Notes under the pieces: model-generated
What the model saw: the letters and a program-made list of their open reading frames with translations, nothing else
What the model was told of the DNA's origin: nothing
Database searches by the model: none
In this document: positions 1-8,141 of the stretch, piece after piece
Layout: each line of letters opens with the position of its first letter
Position numbering within the stretch: position 1 is the stretch's first letter
Made by a program: the position numbers and the translations under genes
Source of the DNA: Halorubrum californiense DSM 19288
GTDB lineage: Archaea > Halobacteriota > Halobacteria > Halobacteriales > Haloferacaceae
DNA: 37,693 nt
NCBI RefSeq assembly: GCF_000336875.1
Contig: NZ_AOJK01000078.1
Coordinates: forward strand, 1 to 37,693
Reading direction: 5' to 3'

Positions 1-2
1 GG

Positions 3-311
3 CAGACGGACGCGCGGGAACGCCGCGAGCGGATCGGCGACCGGGTCGAACTGCTCACCGACCGCCTCTCGGAGGACCACGACGACCTCGAAGACGCCGG
101 CGAACGCACCAACGAGGAGACGCCCGCCGCGGACGCGGACGCGTACGACAGAGCGGGCGAAGCGGCGGACGAGCAGTACCGACGCAACGTCGAGAACTGG
201 CGGCTCGACAGCATCCTCAGGCGGTCGGTGGAGGCCTCGACCGTCGAGGAGGAGGCGCCGGAGATCGCGGACCAGGCCCACAGGCGCGTCGAGGCGGGTG
301 AGCGGTCGTGA
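3..311 (+). CDS. Hypothetical charged helical protein, C-terminal part (gene cut by window edge)
   Basis: An open frame enters from the left edge and ends at the TGA at 309-311; no start lies in the window. The visible 102 residues are almost all charged or helix-forming (runs of Arg, Glu, Asp, Ala) with one Trp near NVENWRLDSIL, and no motif I recognise. The stop overlaps the GTG start of the next gene (GTGA at 308-311), so the two are probably translationally coupled. It is the first visible member of a four-gene co-directional set ending in an AAA+ ATPase. Function unknown; a coiled-coil or adaptor subunit of that set is inference only. Confidence 0.7.
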   Translation, partial: QTDARERRERIGDRVELLTDRLSEDHDDLEDAGERTNEETPAADADAYDRAGEAADEQYRRNVENWRLDSILRRSVEASTVEEEAPEIADQAHRRVEAGERS

Positions 312-916
312 AACGCCGACAGAGCGTCGTCGGCGACGCCGAGGACAACGTCTCCCGGTGGAAGTCGCTGTTGAGCGACGTGAAGGGCCTGTTCTCGGAG
401 GCCGACCGCCTCGAAGGTGACGTCGAGCGCACGAGCGAGGAGATCGACGGCGCTTGGGACGACACGTCCGGGGAGGTCTCTCGGGTCGATCGCGAGGTCG
501 CGAAGAGCGTCGACCGACAGGCGAGCGACCGACGGGCGGACTCGGAGTTCGACCGGAGCGACGCCGCCGACCCGCCGAAGGCGGTCCCAGACGTCGAACC
601 GGTCCACGGCGACCCGGACCTCCCGGGCGACGCAGACTACGAGATCCCCGACCCCGTCAGCGAGGCGGAGATACGCGACGAACTCGGCGGCATCGAGGAG
701 TCCGAGCCGGTCGCCCGCGAACGCGCCACGCCGTTCACCGAACTGGAGTGGTTCGAACTGCACTCCGCCCAGTACCCGATCGGCGAGGAGCTGTTCGAAC
801 CCGACCCCGAGCGCAGCCTCGCCGACGAGGCCGAAGACGCGGGCGACGCTCGGGTCGGCGAGCGAGACACCGAGCGGGACCGCGACCGGGAGACCGGTCG
901 CGAGGAGGGATCATGA
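308..916 (+). CDS. Hypothetical acidic protein of the AAA+ operon
   Basis: A 202-aa protein starting at a GTG that overlaps the upstream stop; a purine-rich GGGTGAG lies just upstream. Residues 1-75 are predicted helical and charged (two heptad-like stretches, around 10-35 and 36-70). Residues 80-130 are Pro/Asp/Glu-rich and probably disordered. A short hydrophobic-aromatic block, FTELEWFELHSAQYPIGEEL (about 142-161), is the only part that looks folded or protein-binding. The tail is again Asp/Glu/Arg-rich. No signal peptide or membrane segment. It overlaps the next gene by ATGA (913-916). I do not recognise the family. Its position between two helical proteins and an ATPase suggests a small structural or linker subunit (inference). 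Confidence 0.75.
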   Translation: MKRRQSVVGDAEDNVSRWKSLLSDVKGLFSEADRLEGDVERTSEEIDGAWDDTSGEVSRVDREVAKSVDRQASDRRADSEFDRSDAADPPKAVPDVEPVHGDPDLPGDADYEIPDPVSEAEIRDELGGIEESEPVARERATPFTELEWFELHSAQYPIGEELFEPDPERSLADEAEDAGDARVGERDTERDRDRETGREEGS

Positions 917-3570
917 GCCTCGACGACCGTGGTTCCGGAGTCGACCACGCCGCCCTCCGGCGGCTGACCGCGGGCCGCGGCGACCCCGACCAACGGGCCG
1001 CGGATGCGACGGCCCTCGGCGAGGACGGAGACGGCTCCAGACGCGTCGTGCGCGCGCTGGTCCAAGCGCTGTGGGACGACGAGACGGTCGTCCGCGCCGC
1101 CGCCGAGTCGGCGCTCGAACGACAGTTCCGGTCGACGGACGAAGCGGGCCGTCGGATGCTGGTGAACGTCCTGTTCGTCACGCTGGCCGGCGACGCGGAC
1201 CCGCCCCGGGCTGTCACCTCGTTCCTCTTCCGGTTGGTCGGCTGGGTCAGGAGCAACCGGACGACCGAGCCGGACCTCTTCGCGACGGTGCTGACGGAGG
1301 CGGAGCGCGCCCGCGAGGGGGGAAGCTACTCCCAGCCGGTCAGCCGCGCGCTCAAACAGCTGTACAACGCGGGGACGAACGACGAGACTCGGTCGACGGA
1401 ACTCCTCGGGTCGTTCAACCGGCGACGGGCGCTGGACCAGCTCCGTTCCGAGACCGCACCGCCCGGCGAGGTCGAGTACGCCCTCCGCCTCCTCGGCGAC
1501 AGACCGGTCGGGGACGCGAGCCTGGAGGTGTTGCTGTATCCCCTCCTCCCGCTTCGGATCGCCCACGACTATCAGGTGATGAACAAGGCCGTCGGGAACC
1601 TCAAGCAGTGGTCCGACGAACTCCCCCAGTCCGACCGGTTCGAACTGGCGAACGCGGTCGAGGAGGTCCGCGCGTTCCGACGCGGCGACCGCGAGGCGCT
1701 ACCGGGACGGCTCCGCAACGAAATCGCGTTGAGCGAGGTCGGCGTCGACGTCCTCGTTTCGGAGCTCGACCGACTGCGTGACCTCGCGCAGTACGAGCGG
1801 GTGGTCCCGTCGGTCCTCGACACGCTGTCCGGCGTTCACGGCGTCCGCGAACACGTCGACGCGATCACGACCGTCGCCGCGGAGAACGACGGCCGCCAAC
1901 GGAGCCGCGCGGTCGACGTCCTCTCTGGGGTTCTCACGGGGCTGGACGCCGAAATCGATCACAACCGAGACCGCATCCGCGCCAGCTACGACGACGACGT
2001 CGCCGAGACGGACGACCGGGTCCGAGAGCTGTTCGCCGAGCTCGCTGCGGCCTCGCCGCTTCCGGAGGCGGACCTGCGTCGCGTCGTGCGCGAGCTCGTC
2101 CGCTCTCGACCGCAGGACGCGACCGATCGCATCGCAGAGCTGATCGCCGACCGCCCGGCGGACGACTCCGTCGTCGAGACCGTTCTCGACACGGTGGCCT
2201 CCGAGTCGATACTCGACGGGACGGCGCCGATCGTGCGCCTGTTCGAGCGGCTCGCGGACGAGGACCCGGAGGGGGCGCTCCGGGCCGCCGAGACCCTCAA
2301 AGCCCTCGGCCACGACGAGGCCCGACGAGCGCTCGAAGACGCGATGTCGGGGCAGGCGGGTCGCGTCGCCGACGGGGCCCGCGAGGCGCTCGTCACGGGC
2401 GGCTTCTACGAGCGCGTCCGAGCCGTCGAGACGCGCTCGCGCTCGACGGAGCTGGCCGCGCGAAGCGAATCCGCGGAGGCCGATCGCATCGACGCGGAGG
2501 CGGACCGGCGTGCGGCGCGTTCGGAGTACAAGCGACTCGAAGGGCAGCTTCGCGAGGAGGTGTTCGAGGCCGACCAAGCGCTCCGTCGCGGCTTGGCGGA
2601 GGTGATCGAAGCGCGGATCGACTCGCTCGACACGCTCGTCGAGCTTCACCTCGCCGACCGGCGCGTCGAACGGCTCCTCGAGGCGGCGCGCTCGCGACAC
2701 GGGGAACTGGGACAGTACGTCGACCGGGTCGTCTTAGGCGAGGACGTCCGGGCGGGGATCCGCGAGGAGTTCGAGACGATCGAACACGACCTGACCTATC
2801 TGGAACGGCTCTCCGCCGGCGACGGCGACCGAGCGGCCGAACTCGACGACCGACTGGCTGATCTCGACGCCGGGAGCCGAGTGGAGTCCGACGTCGATTC
2901 CCCCGACGACGAACACAGAGCGGCGTTGCTCGAGCGCGAGCGCGAGTCGCTGCGCGAGCTCCGGGACCGGTACCGGGCGGCCGCCGACGAGCGGTCCGCT
3001 CGCGTCTCCGAGCTCCGGTCGGCGTTCGAGCGGGAACGGCGGCGGTTCGACGCCGCGAGCGTCGACGGCGTCGCGACGGTCACGAACGTCCAAGACGCGA
3101 TCGACGCCGTCGAGCGGCGGTCCGCCGAGGTGGAATCGCTGGTCCAGCGCCGCGAGCGCGATTGGGAGCGCGTCACGGCCGCGGCCGATCGGCGTGACGA
3201 GTCCGTCGCAGAGGCGTTGGCATCGCTCGAGGACACGGCCGGGGAGCTGGCCCGGACCCAACGCCGGATCGACGATCTCACCCGAGAGATATCCGACAAG
3301 CGACTCGACCAGCAGCACAGCTCCCAGCGGAGCAGAGACGAGAAGGAGACGTACGGAGAGATCGAACCGCGCGCCCGCGGCGACGCCAGACACCGCCACG
3401 AGGTGGCCACCGACCGCGCGTCGTTTTACGAACACCGACAGGTGTACGAGGCGTTCATCCGTCGGTACTACGAGACGCAGTTGGACGTGGTCCGCGACCG
3501 CGACTTCCGGGACCGGCACGCGGACCAGTTGGCACGGATACAAGATGAGCTAACGGACCACATGGAGTGA
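913..3570 (+). CDS. HEAT-like repeat plus coiled-coil protein (885 aa) of the AAA+ operon
   Basis: The start is the ATG at 913, preceded by a strong Shine-Dalgarno (GGAGG at 904-908) and overlapping the upstream stop; the frame stays open upstream to 454, but that part is shadow of the previous gene. Residues ~10-500 form successive antiparallel helix pairs typical of HEAT/ARM-like solenoids (for example RRVVRALVQALWDDETVVRAA at 43-63). Residues ~505-600 and ~620-800 are heptad-rich, Arg/Glu-rich coiled coil. The C-terminal ~60 residues (RASFYEHRQVYEAFIRRYYE region, 835-854) are aromatic and may be a small docking element. No membrane segment, nuclease or NTPase motif is visible. It ends 6 nt before the AAA+ ATPase gene. 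A long scaffold or adaptor remodelled by the ATPase is the most natural reading, but it is inference; no family is recognised. Confidence 0.8.
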   Translation: MSLDDRGSGVDHAALRRLTAGRGDPDQRAADATALGEDGDGSRRVVRALVQALWDDETVVRAAAESALERQFRSTDEAGRRMLVNVLFVTLAGDADPPRAVTSFLFRLVGWVRSNRTTEPDLFATVLTEAERAREGGSYSQPVSRALKQLYNAGTNDETRSTELLGSFNRRRALDQLRSETAPPGEVEYALRLLGDRPVGDASLEVLLYPLLPLRIAHDYQVMNKAVGNLKQWSDELPQSDRFELANAVEEVRAFRRGDREALPGRLRNEIALSEVGVDVLVSELDRLRDLAQYERVVPSVLDTLSGVHGVREHVDAITTVAAENDGRQRSRAVDVLSGVLTGLDAEIDHNRDRIRASYDDDVAETDDRVRELFAELAAASPLPEADLRRVVRELVRSRPQDATDRIAELIADRPADDSVVETVLDTVASESILDGTAPIVRLFERLADEDPEGALRAAETLKALGHDEARRALEDAMSGQAGRVADGAREALVTGGFYERVRAVETRSRSTELAARSESAEADRIDAEADRRAARSEYKRLEGQLREEVFEADQALRRGLAEVIEARIDSLDTLVELHLADRRVERLLEAARSRHGELGQYVDRVVLGEDVRAGIREEFETIEHDLTYLERLSAGDGDRAAELDDRLADLDAGSRVESDVDSPDDEHRAALLERERESLRELRDRYRAAADERSARVSELRSAFERERRRFDAASVDGVATVTNVQDAIDAVERRSAEVESLVQRRERDWERVTAAADRRDESVAEALASLEDTAGELARTQRRIDDLTREISDKRLDQQHSSQRSRDEKETYGEIEPRARGDARHRHEVATDRASFYEHRQVYEAFIRRYYETQLDVVRDRDFRDRHADQLARIQDELTDHME

Positions 3571-3576
3571 CCACAG

Positions 3577-5616
3577 ATGGGTAACGACACCGACGCGGTC
3601 GATCTCGGCGCGCTCCCGCGCTGGAGCGAGCGCCTCATCGACCGCCTCGACGACGAGTACGGCATCAGAACGGGCGAACTCGCCGATCGGAACTTCCCGG
3701 ACGACCGGCCGCCTCGGTGGCTTCAGGGGACCGCGACGGGCGGCGGCGACGCCCCCGACTGGATTCAGAGCTTCTGTCTCGACGCGGACCCGGCGGTTCG
3801 GCGCCTCTGGGTCGAAGAGGGGTTCCTCTCGGCGGACCCCGCGTGGCTCGAGACGCTCGTCACCGGCGACGAGGCCGACGTCGCCCGGGTGTTCCTGCTC
3901 ACCGGCAACGTCGACGACTACGCGTTTTCGCCGGACTCCGGGTATCTCCCCGCGATCGATCGGATCGAGGAGAACGCCGCGAAGCGGAAGGACTGGGTGA
4001 TCCGCTACTCGCTGTCGAACGGGTTCGAGCGTCCCGTCAGGGGAGTGGCGACGCCGGACGACGACCCGTCACCGTTCGACGACCTGGAGATCGACCCGAA
4101 CGGAGACGGCGCGGCGGACCGGACGAGGAGCCCGCAAGAAGCGCTCGACGGTGACGTCCGCGTGATGGAGGAGCTGCTGGAACGGTCCTACGACGGGGGG
4201 ATCGCGCTGATCGTCGACAACCTCCACCTGCTCTCACCGCCCGACTCCGCGAACGTGAACCAGAACGTCGTGACCGACGCGATACAGCGGTGGGCGCGGT
4301 CGCCGTCGATGTTCCAGAGCGAGAATCAGGTCGTCCTCCTGGCGGGCTCCTCGGAGGGACTGACACGCGACCTCCGGTCCGCCTCCAGTCACATCGAGAC
4401 GATCGACGTCCCGCGCCCGGAGGACCGCGGCGACCGGCTGAAGTTCCTCGCGGCGCTGTACGCCGGGGGCCGGGTGGCGCCGATGAGCGGGATCCGCCTC
4501 GACGGCGCCACGAGACCGCGGTTCGACGACCGGTTCGGCTCCGGCATCACGGAGCAACTCCGGACGCTCGCCGAGCGGACGTCGGGACTGAACCTCGTCG
4601 GGCTGGAGAACCTCGTCCTCCGGGTCAACGCGGGCGACGAGCGGCAGTTCACGACGGAGTACGTCAAGCGGGCCAAGCGCGACCAACTGGCCCAAGAGAG
4701 CGGCGGCATTCTCGAGGTGTCCGAACCCGACCCCGGGGTCGACCCGGAGTCCGCCTTCGAGGGGGTCGGCGGGCTTGACGCGGTCAAAGAGCGGCTGATC
4801 CGGATCAGCGATCTGATGGAACGGGCCGGGACCTCCGAGACGGTCCGCCGCTCGCTGCCGAGCGGCCTCCTCTTCCTCGGGCCCCCCGGAACGGGGAAGA
4901 CCCTCGTCGCCCGCGCGTTCGCGAACGCCTGCGGCGTCAACTTCGCGGAGCTGGGCAACATCCGGTCGATGTACGTCGGCGAGTCGGAGCGAAACCTCTC
5001 TCAAGCGCTCGATCTGATCCGATCGCTGACGCCGGTGGTCGTGTTCATGGACGAGATCGACCAGACCATGGGTCGTCGGGGGAGCGGCGACGAGAGCGGC
5101 GTGGATCGGCGGCTGTTCGCGCGGATCCTCCAGTTCATGTCCGACCCCGAGCTGGACGGACAGGTGATCTGGATCGCCGCGAGCAACGAACCGACGCGAA
5201 TCGATCCGGCGCTCAAGCGGGCCGGGCGGTTCGACCTCACGGTGCCGTTCGTGCGCCCCGACGCCGAGGCGCGCCGTTCGATCCTGCGCGTCCACCTCCG
5301 CGACCGCGACGCGGCCGTCGACCTCTCCGCGGCCGACTGGGACTGGCTCCTCGACCGGACCGCGGGATACACGGGGGCCGAACTCGAACGCGTCGCGAAG
5401 GAAGCCATCTGGACGGAGCTGTCCGCCAGCGGCGGGCCGGCCGACGTCACCGTCGACGGCGACTCGGTTCGGGCGGCGCTGGCGGCGTACAGCCCCCCGG
5501 CGAACCGCCGCGAGTTCCGGCGGATGGAAGACGACGCGCTCGTCGAGGTGACGTCCGTCGACATGCTCACCGAGTCGCAGCGAGAGCGCCGCGAACAGCT
5601 GGTGAACGGAGAGTAG
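3577..5616 (+). CDS. AAA+ ATPase with degenerate first and intact second AAA module (Ycf46/Cdc48-like architecture)
   Basis: A 679-aa AAA+ ATPase. The C-terminal module is complete: Walker A GPPGTGKT (435-442), Walker B VVFMDEID (488-495), sensor-1 Asn in AASNEP (537), arginine finger in KRAGRFD (548/551) and sensor-2 region GYTGAELERVAKEA (597-610). The N-terminal half (about 100-350) reads as a second, eroded AAA fold: a first strand FLLTGNVDDYAF with no P-loop, a Walker-B-like LIVDNLHLL (211-219, DN instead of DE) and a helical lid up to ~365. This two-module layout with a dead first domain is seen in the Ycf46 family and relatives; substrates there are poorly known. The start ATG follows GGAG (3564-3567), 6 nt after the upstream gene, so it is the last gene of the operon. 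It probably remodels or unfolds a protein assembly using the upstream gene products (inference). Confidence 0.9.
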   Translation: MGNDTDAVDLGALPRWSERLIDRLDDEYGIRTGELADRNFPDDRPPRWLQGTATGGGDAPDWIQSFCLDADPAVRRLWVEEGFLSADPAWLETLVTGDEADVARVFLLTGNVDDYAFSPDSGYLPAIDRIEENAAKRKDWVIRYSLSNGFERPVRGVATPDDDPSPFDDLEIDPNGDGAADRTRSPQEALDGDVRVMEELLERSYDGGIALIVDNLHLLSPPDSANVNQNVVTDAIQRWARSPSMFQSENQVVLLAGSSEGLTRDLRSASSHIETIDVPRPEDRGDRLKFLAALYAGGRVAPMSGIRLDGATRPRFDDRFGSGITEQLRTLAERTSGLNLVGLENLVLRVNAGDERQFTTEYVKRAKRDQLAQESGGILEVSEPDPGVDPESAFEGVGGLDAVKERLIRISDLMERAGTSETVRRSLPSGLLFLGPPGTGKTLVARAFANACGVNFAELGNIRSMYVGESERNLSQALDLIRSLTPVVVFMDEIDQTMGRRGSGDESGVDRRLFARILQFMSDPELDGQVIWIAASNEPTRIDPALKRAGRFDLTVPFVRPDAEARRSILRVHLRDRDAAVDLSAADWDWLLDRTAGYTGAELERVAKEAIWTELSASGGPADVTVDGDSVRAALAAYSPPANRREFRRMEDDALVEVTSVDMLTESQRERREQLVNGE

Positions 5617-5696
5617 CCGCCGCCGCTCGACGGAGGCTCTCCACCGCGGGGGATCCGCGGACGGGCGCCGCGGGCGTGTGACCTGCTCACCCTCGA

Positions 5697-8141
5697 TCAG
5701 TCGGCGGCGGCGGGCGTCTTCGCCGGCTCGGAGTGCGCCTCGGCGTCCTTCGGCGCCGGGGTCCACTCTAACTCCTCCTCGTAGCGGAAGGCGCGGTGGT
5801 CGCGCGTCGGGTCGACGACGGTCAGTGAGAGCCAATCGTTGTCCAGCAGTCCGGCCACGGCCTCGTTGTCGGCGAGGATCTCGGTGACGCGGTCGACCGG
5901 CGCGTGGACGACCGTCGAGAGCCGGAGCGGTTGGTGGTACGGCTCGTCGGCGGCGGCCTTGACCGACTGGAGCGGCAGGCCCGTCATCAGGTCGCCGCCG
6001 TTGCCCTGATACACGCCGACGTTACCGACGGGGTTGTGGGTCACCTTCGAGCCGCTCCCGTACGCCGCGTTGTCGACCGTCGAGAAGTAGTACTGCGCGT
6101 TGATCCACTGCGTGACGACCATCGGACCGGCGAGGATCGCTTCGAGCGCGTCGCCGTCCGGGTCGGTCGCCCAGTCGTACGAGTGGAGGAAGGCGCGCCC
6201 GTCGAGGTCGAGGTCGCTCGTCAGTTCGCGGGGGCCGACGACGAAGCCGGCGTTGCCGGCGAGCCCCCACTCGGGGCGCGTCTCGGCCCAGTCGGCGGCG
6301 CGGCGCTCGGTCTCGCGAACGGCCGCGTTCCCGGCGTCCGGCCCCGTGCGCTCGGCGGCGGCGCGCTCGCGGGCGTCGGCGAGGTCCGAACGCAGCCGTT
6401 CGAGGTCCGCTGCGTGCGAGTCGGGAACGCCGCCGTCGTACAGTTCGATCTCGTCGGTCGTCGTGTTGTGTTCCGCGGCGAGGAAGACGGTGTCGTCGGG
6501 CACGTCGATCCCGCGCTCGCGGAGCCCCGCCTTCACCGCGGGGTCGTTACAGATCGCCGCGAGGACGCGGGCGCTCGGCCCGCCCGGGTTGCCGGCGCAG
6601 GCGCCGCAGTCGAGGCTGGAGTCGTAGGGGTTGTTCGCCGTCTCGGCGGCGTGACCGGTGAAGACGACGAGGCGACCGAACGCCTCCCAGCCCATCAGAT
6701 CGAACGCGGTCGCGGCGTACTCGACCTTCTCGTCGGGGGACAGCCCCGTCGGGAGACCCTCCCCGGTGTCGTCGTGTTCGTGGACGCCCGGCTCGCAGAA
6801 CTCGTGGTCGTCGGGCACCGCGTCGTCGGCGCCGTCGAGCAGGTCGTACACCCGACCCGGGACGAGCGTGCGCGCCGCGAGCGCGAGGCCGTACCCGCTC
6901 CCGGCGCCCTCGACGAAGCTGAACGCGGTGCCGGGGTTCGACCGCAGCGTCTCGATCGCCTCGCTCGCGGCCTCCCGCAGGCCCGTCCAGCGGTCGCGGC
7001 TCGCCCGCGCGTCGCCGTCGGTCGGGACCTCGGTGACGCGGTGTTGCGGGTCGAGTATCGGCGGACAGGCGTCGATCGACACGTCCGAGTCGTAGCCGCG
7101 GTACTCCATCGGGACGCCGAAGAAGCCGGCGTAGCCGTGCGTCTCGTAGTCGCCGGTCGCCTCGACGTGCCGGCGGATCACCTCCGAGCGCGTGTCGATA
7201 CAGAAGACCAGCTGGGCGTCCGGGCGACCCGACGCGCCGCCGTCGGCGCGGGCCCCGCTCGCCTCGTCGCGCGCCTCGCTCTCGGCGGCGACCCGCTCGA
7301 CGAGTTCGTCGCGGTACGTGGCCTCCCACGCGGTCAGGAACGCGTCGGCGATCTCGTGGCTCGCGTCGACCGCCGGACCGTCGGACTCCGGCGGCGGCGC
7401 GAGGTCGACGCCGAACCCGTCAGCCAGCGCGAGCCGCGCCGCGAGGTACCCCTCCGGCGTGATCGGGTACGCGGACTGCCACGCGCCGTCGTCGTCCGCG
7501 CGCTGCTTGAGCAGGCCGGTCCACCCGGGGAGCGCGGCGAACTGCGCCTCGAAGACCGACTCCCACTGCTCTCTCGGATATGACTCCAGCGCGGACTCGA
7601 TCGCCTCGGTCGGCGACGCCGGCAGGTCGGCGACGACGCCGGCGTCGGGGACCGCGTCGTCGTACGCGGCCACCGACCGGAATGCGTCGTAAAACCCCGC
7701 CTCGCGGTTCGGCATCGCCCACTCCGCCCGCCCCTCGTCGAGGAAGGCCGCCAGCCACTTCGTCAGCACGCGGTCGACCCGCTCGGCGGCGGGGTCCGCC
7801 TCCTCCGTACCGTCCGAACCGCCCGCCTCGTCCGTCTCCTCGGCGGCCGCCAGCCGCTCCAGCAGGGCGTCGGGGTCGGCGTCGTAGCCCCGGTCGGACA
7901 GTTCCGCGTCGAGGCGTTCCCGATCGATCCGCTCCTCGTCGAGGGCCGCGCGGAACGTCTCTGCGCGGGGGTAGCCCCTCCCGCCGAGGAGGTCCGCCGC
8001 CCGGCTCACCGCCTCGTCGAACGGCAGGTCCTCGAAGCCGGAGAGCGGGTTCGCGGTCACGAACGAGTGGACCGGCCAGACCGAGCCGACGGCGGTCGCC
8101 GCCGCGTCGATCTCTTCCTCGACCGCGCGCTCAGTACTCAT
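5697..8141 (-). CDS. dabA: DabA, zinc-containing subunit of the inorganic-carbon uptake complex (DUF2309)
   Basis: An 814-aa member of the DabA/DUF2309 family, the cytoplasmic beta-carbonic-anhydrase-like half of the DAB complex, which converts CO2 to bicarbonate in an energy-coupled, one-way manner at the membrane. The expected zinc site is visible: CIDTR (C314, D316, R318), H497 in VVFTGHAAET and C512 in DCGACAGN. The His-Cys spacing of 15 equals that of the characterised Halothiobacillus protein (H524/C539). The N-terminal family signature SFVTANPLSGFEDLPF is at 26-41. A low-complexity Ala/Glu/Asp insert lies at ~100-120. The start ATG (8139-8141) overlaps the end of dabB by 11 nt, so the two are one operon. 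Function rests on the family and on partner adjacency; activity in a haloarchaeon is inference. Confidence 0.93.
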   Translation of the reverse strand: MSTERAVEEEIDAAATAVGSVWPVHSFVTANPLSGFEDLPFDEAVSRAADLLGGRGYPRAETFRAALDEERIDRERLDAELSDRGYDADPDALLERLAAAEETDEAGGSDGTEEADPAAERVDRVLTKWLAAFLDEGRAEWAMPNREAGFYDAFRSVAAYDDAVPDAGVVADLPASPTEAIESALESYPREQWESVFEAQFAALPGWTGLLKQRADDDGAWQSAYPITPEGYLAARLALADGFGVDLAPPPESDGPAVDASHEIADAFLTAWEATYRDELVERVAAESEARDEASGARADGGASGRPDAQLVFCIDTRSEVIRRHVEATGDYETHGYAGFFGVPMEYRGYDSDVSIDACPPILDPQHRVTEVPTDGDARASRDRWTGLREAASEAIETLRSNPGTAFSFVEGAGSGYGLALAARTLVPGRVYDLLDGADDAVPDDHEFCEPGVHEHDDTGEGLPTGLSPDEKVEYAATAFDLMGWEAFGRLVVFTGHAAETANNPYDSSLDCGACAGNPGGPSARVLAAICNDPAVKAGLRERGIDVPDDTVFLAAEHNTTTDEIELYDGGVPDSHAADLERLRSDLADARERAAAERTGPDAGNAAVRETERRAADWAETRPEWGLAGNAGFVVGPRELTSDLDLDGRAFLHSYDWATDPDGDALEAILAGPMVVTQWINAQYYFSTVDNAAYGSGSKVTHNPVGNVGVYQGNGGDLMTGLPLQSVKAAADEPYHQPLRLSTVVHAPVDRVTEILADNEAVAGLLDNDWLSLTVVDPTRDHRAFRYEEELEWTPAPKDAEAHSEPAKTPAAAD

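Noticed and set aside
5644-5660. GC hairpin (CCGCGG...CCGCGG) between the convergent ATPase and dabA genes
   Set aside because: No oligo-T tract follows on either strand; archaeal termination needs Ts, and CCGCGG is expected often at this GC content.
4234-5835. Long minus-strand open frame opposite the AAA+ ATPase
   Set aside because: It is a stop-free shadow of the GC-rich ATPase gene; its Arg/Pro/Val-rich composition and lack of motifs contrast with the clear ATPase on the other strand.
5904-7583. 559-codon plus-strand frame opposite dabA
   Set aside because: Antisense to a recognised gene with full zinc site; the translation is Arg/Val/Gly-rich with no family.
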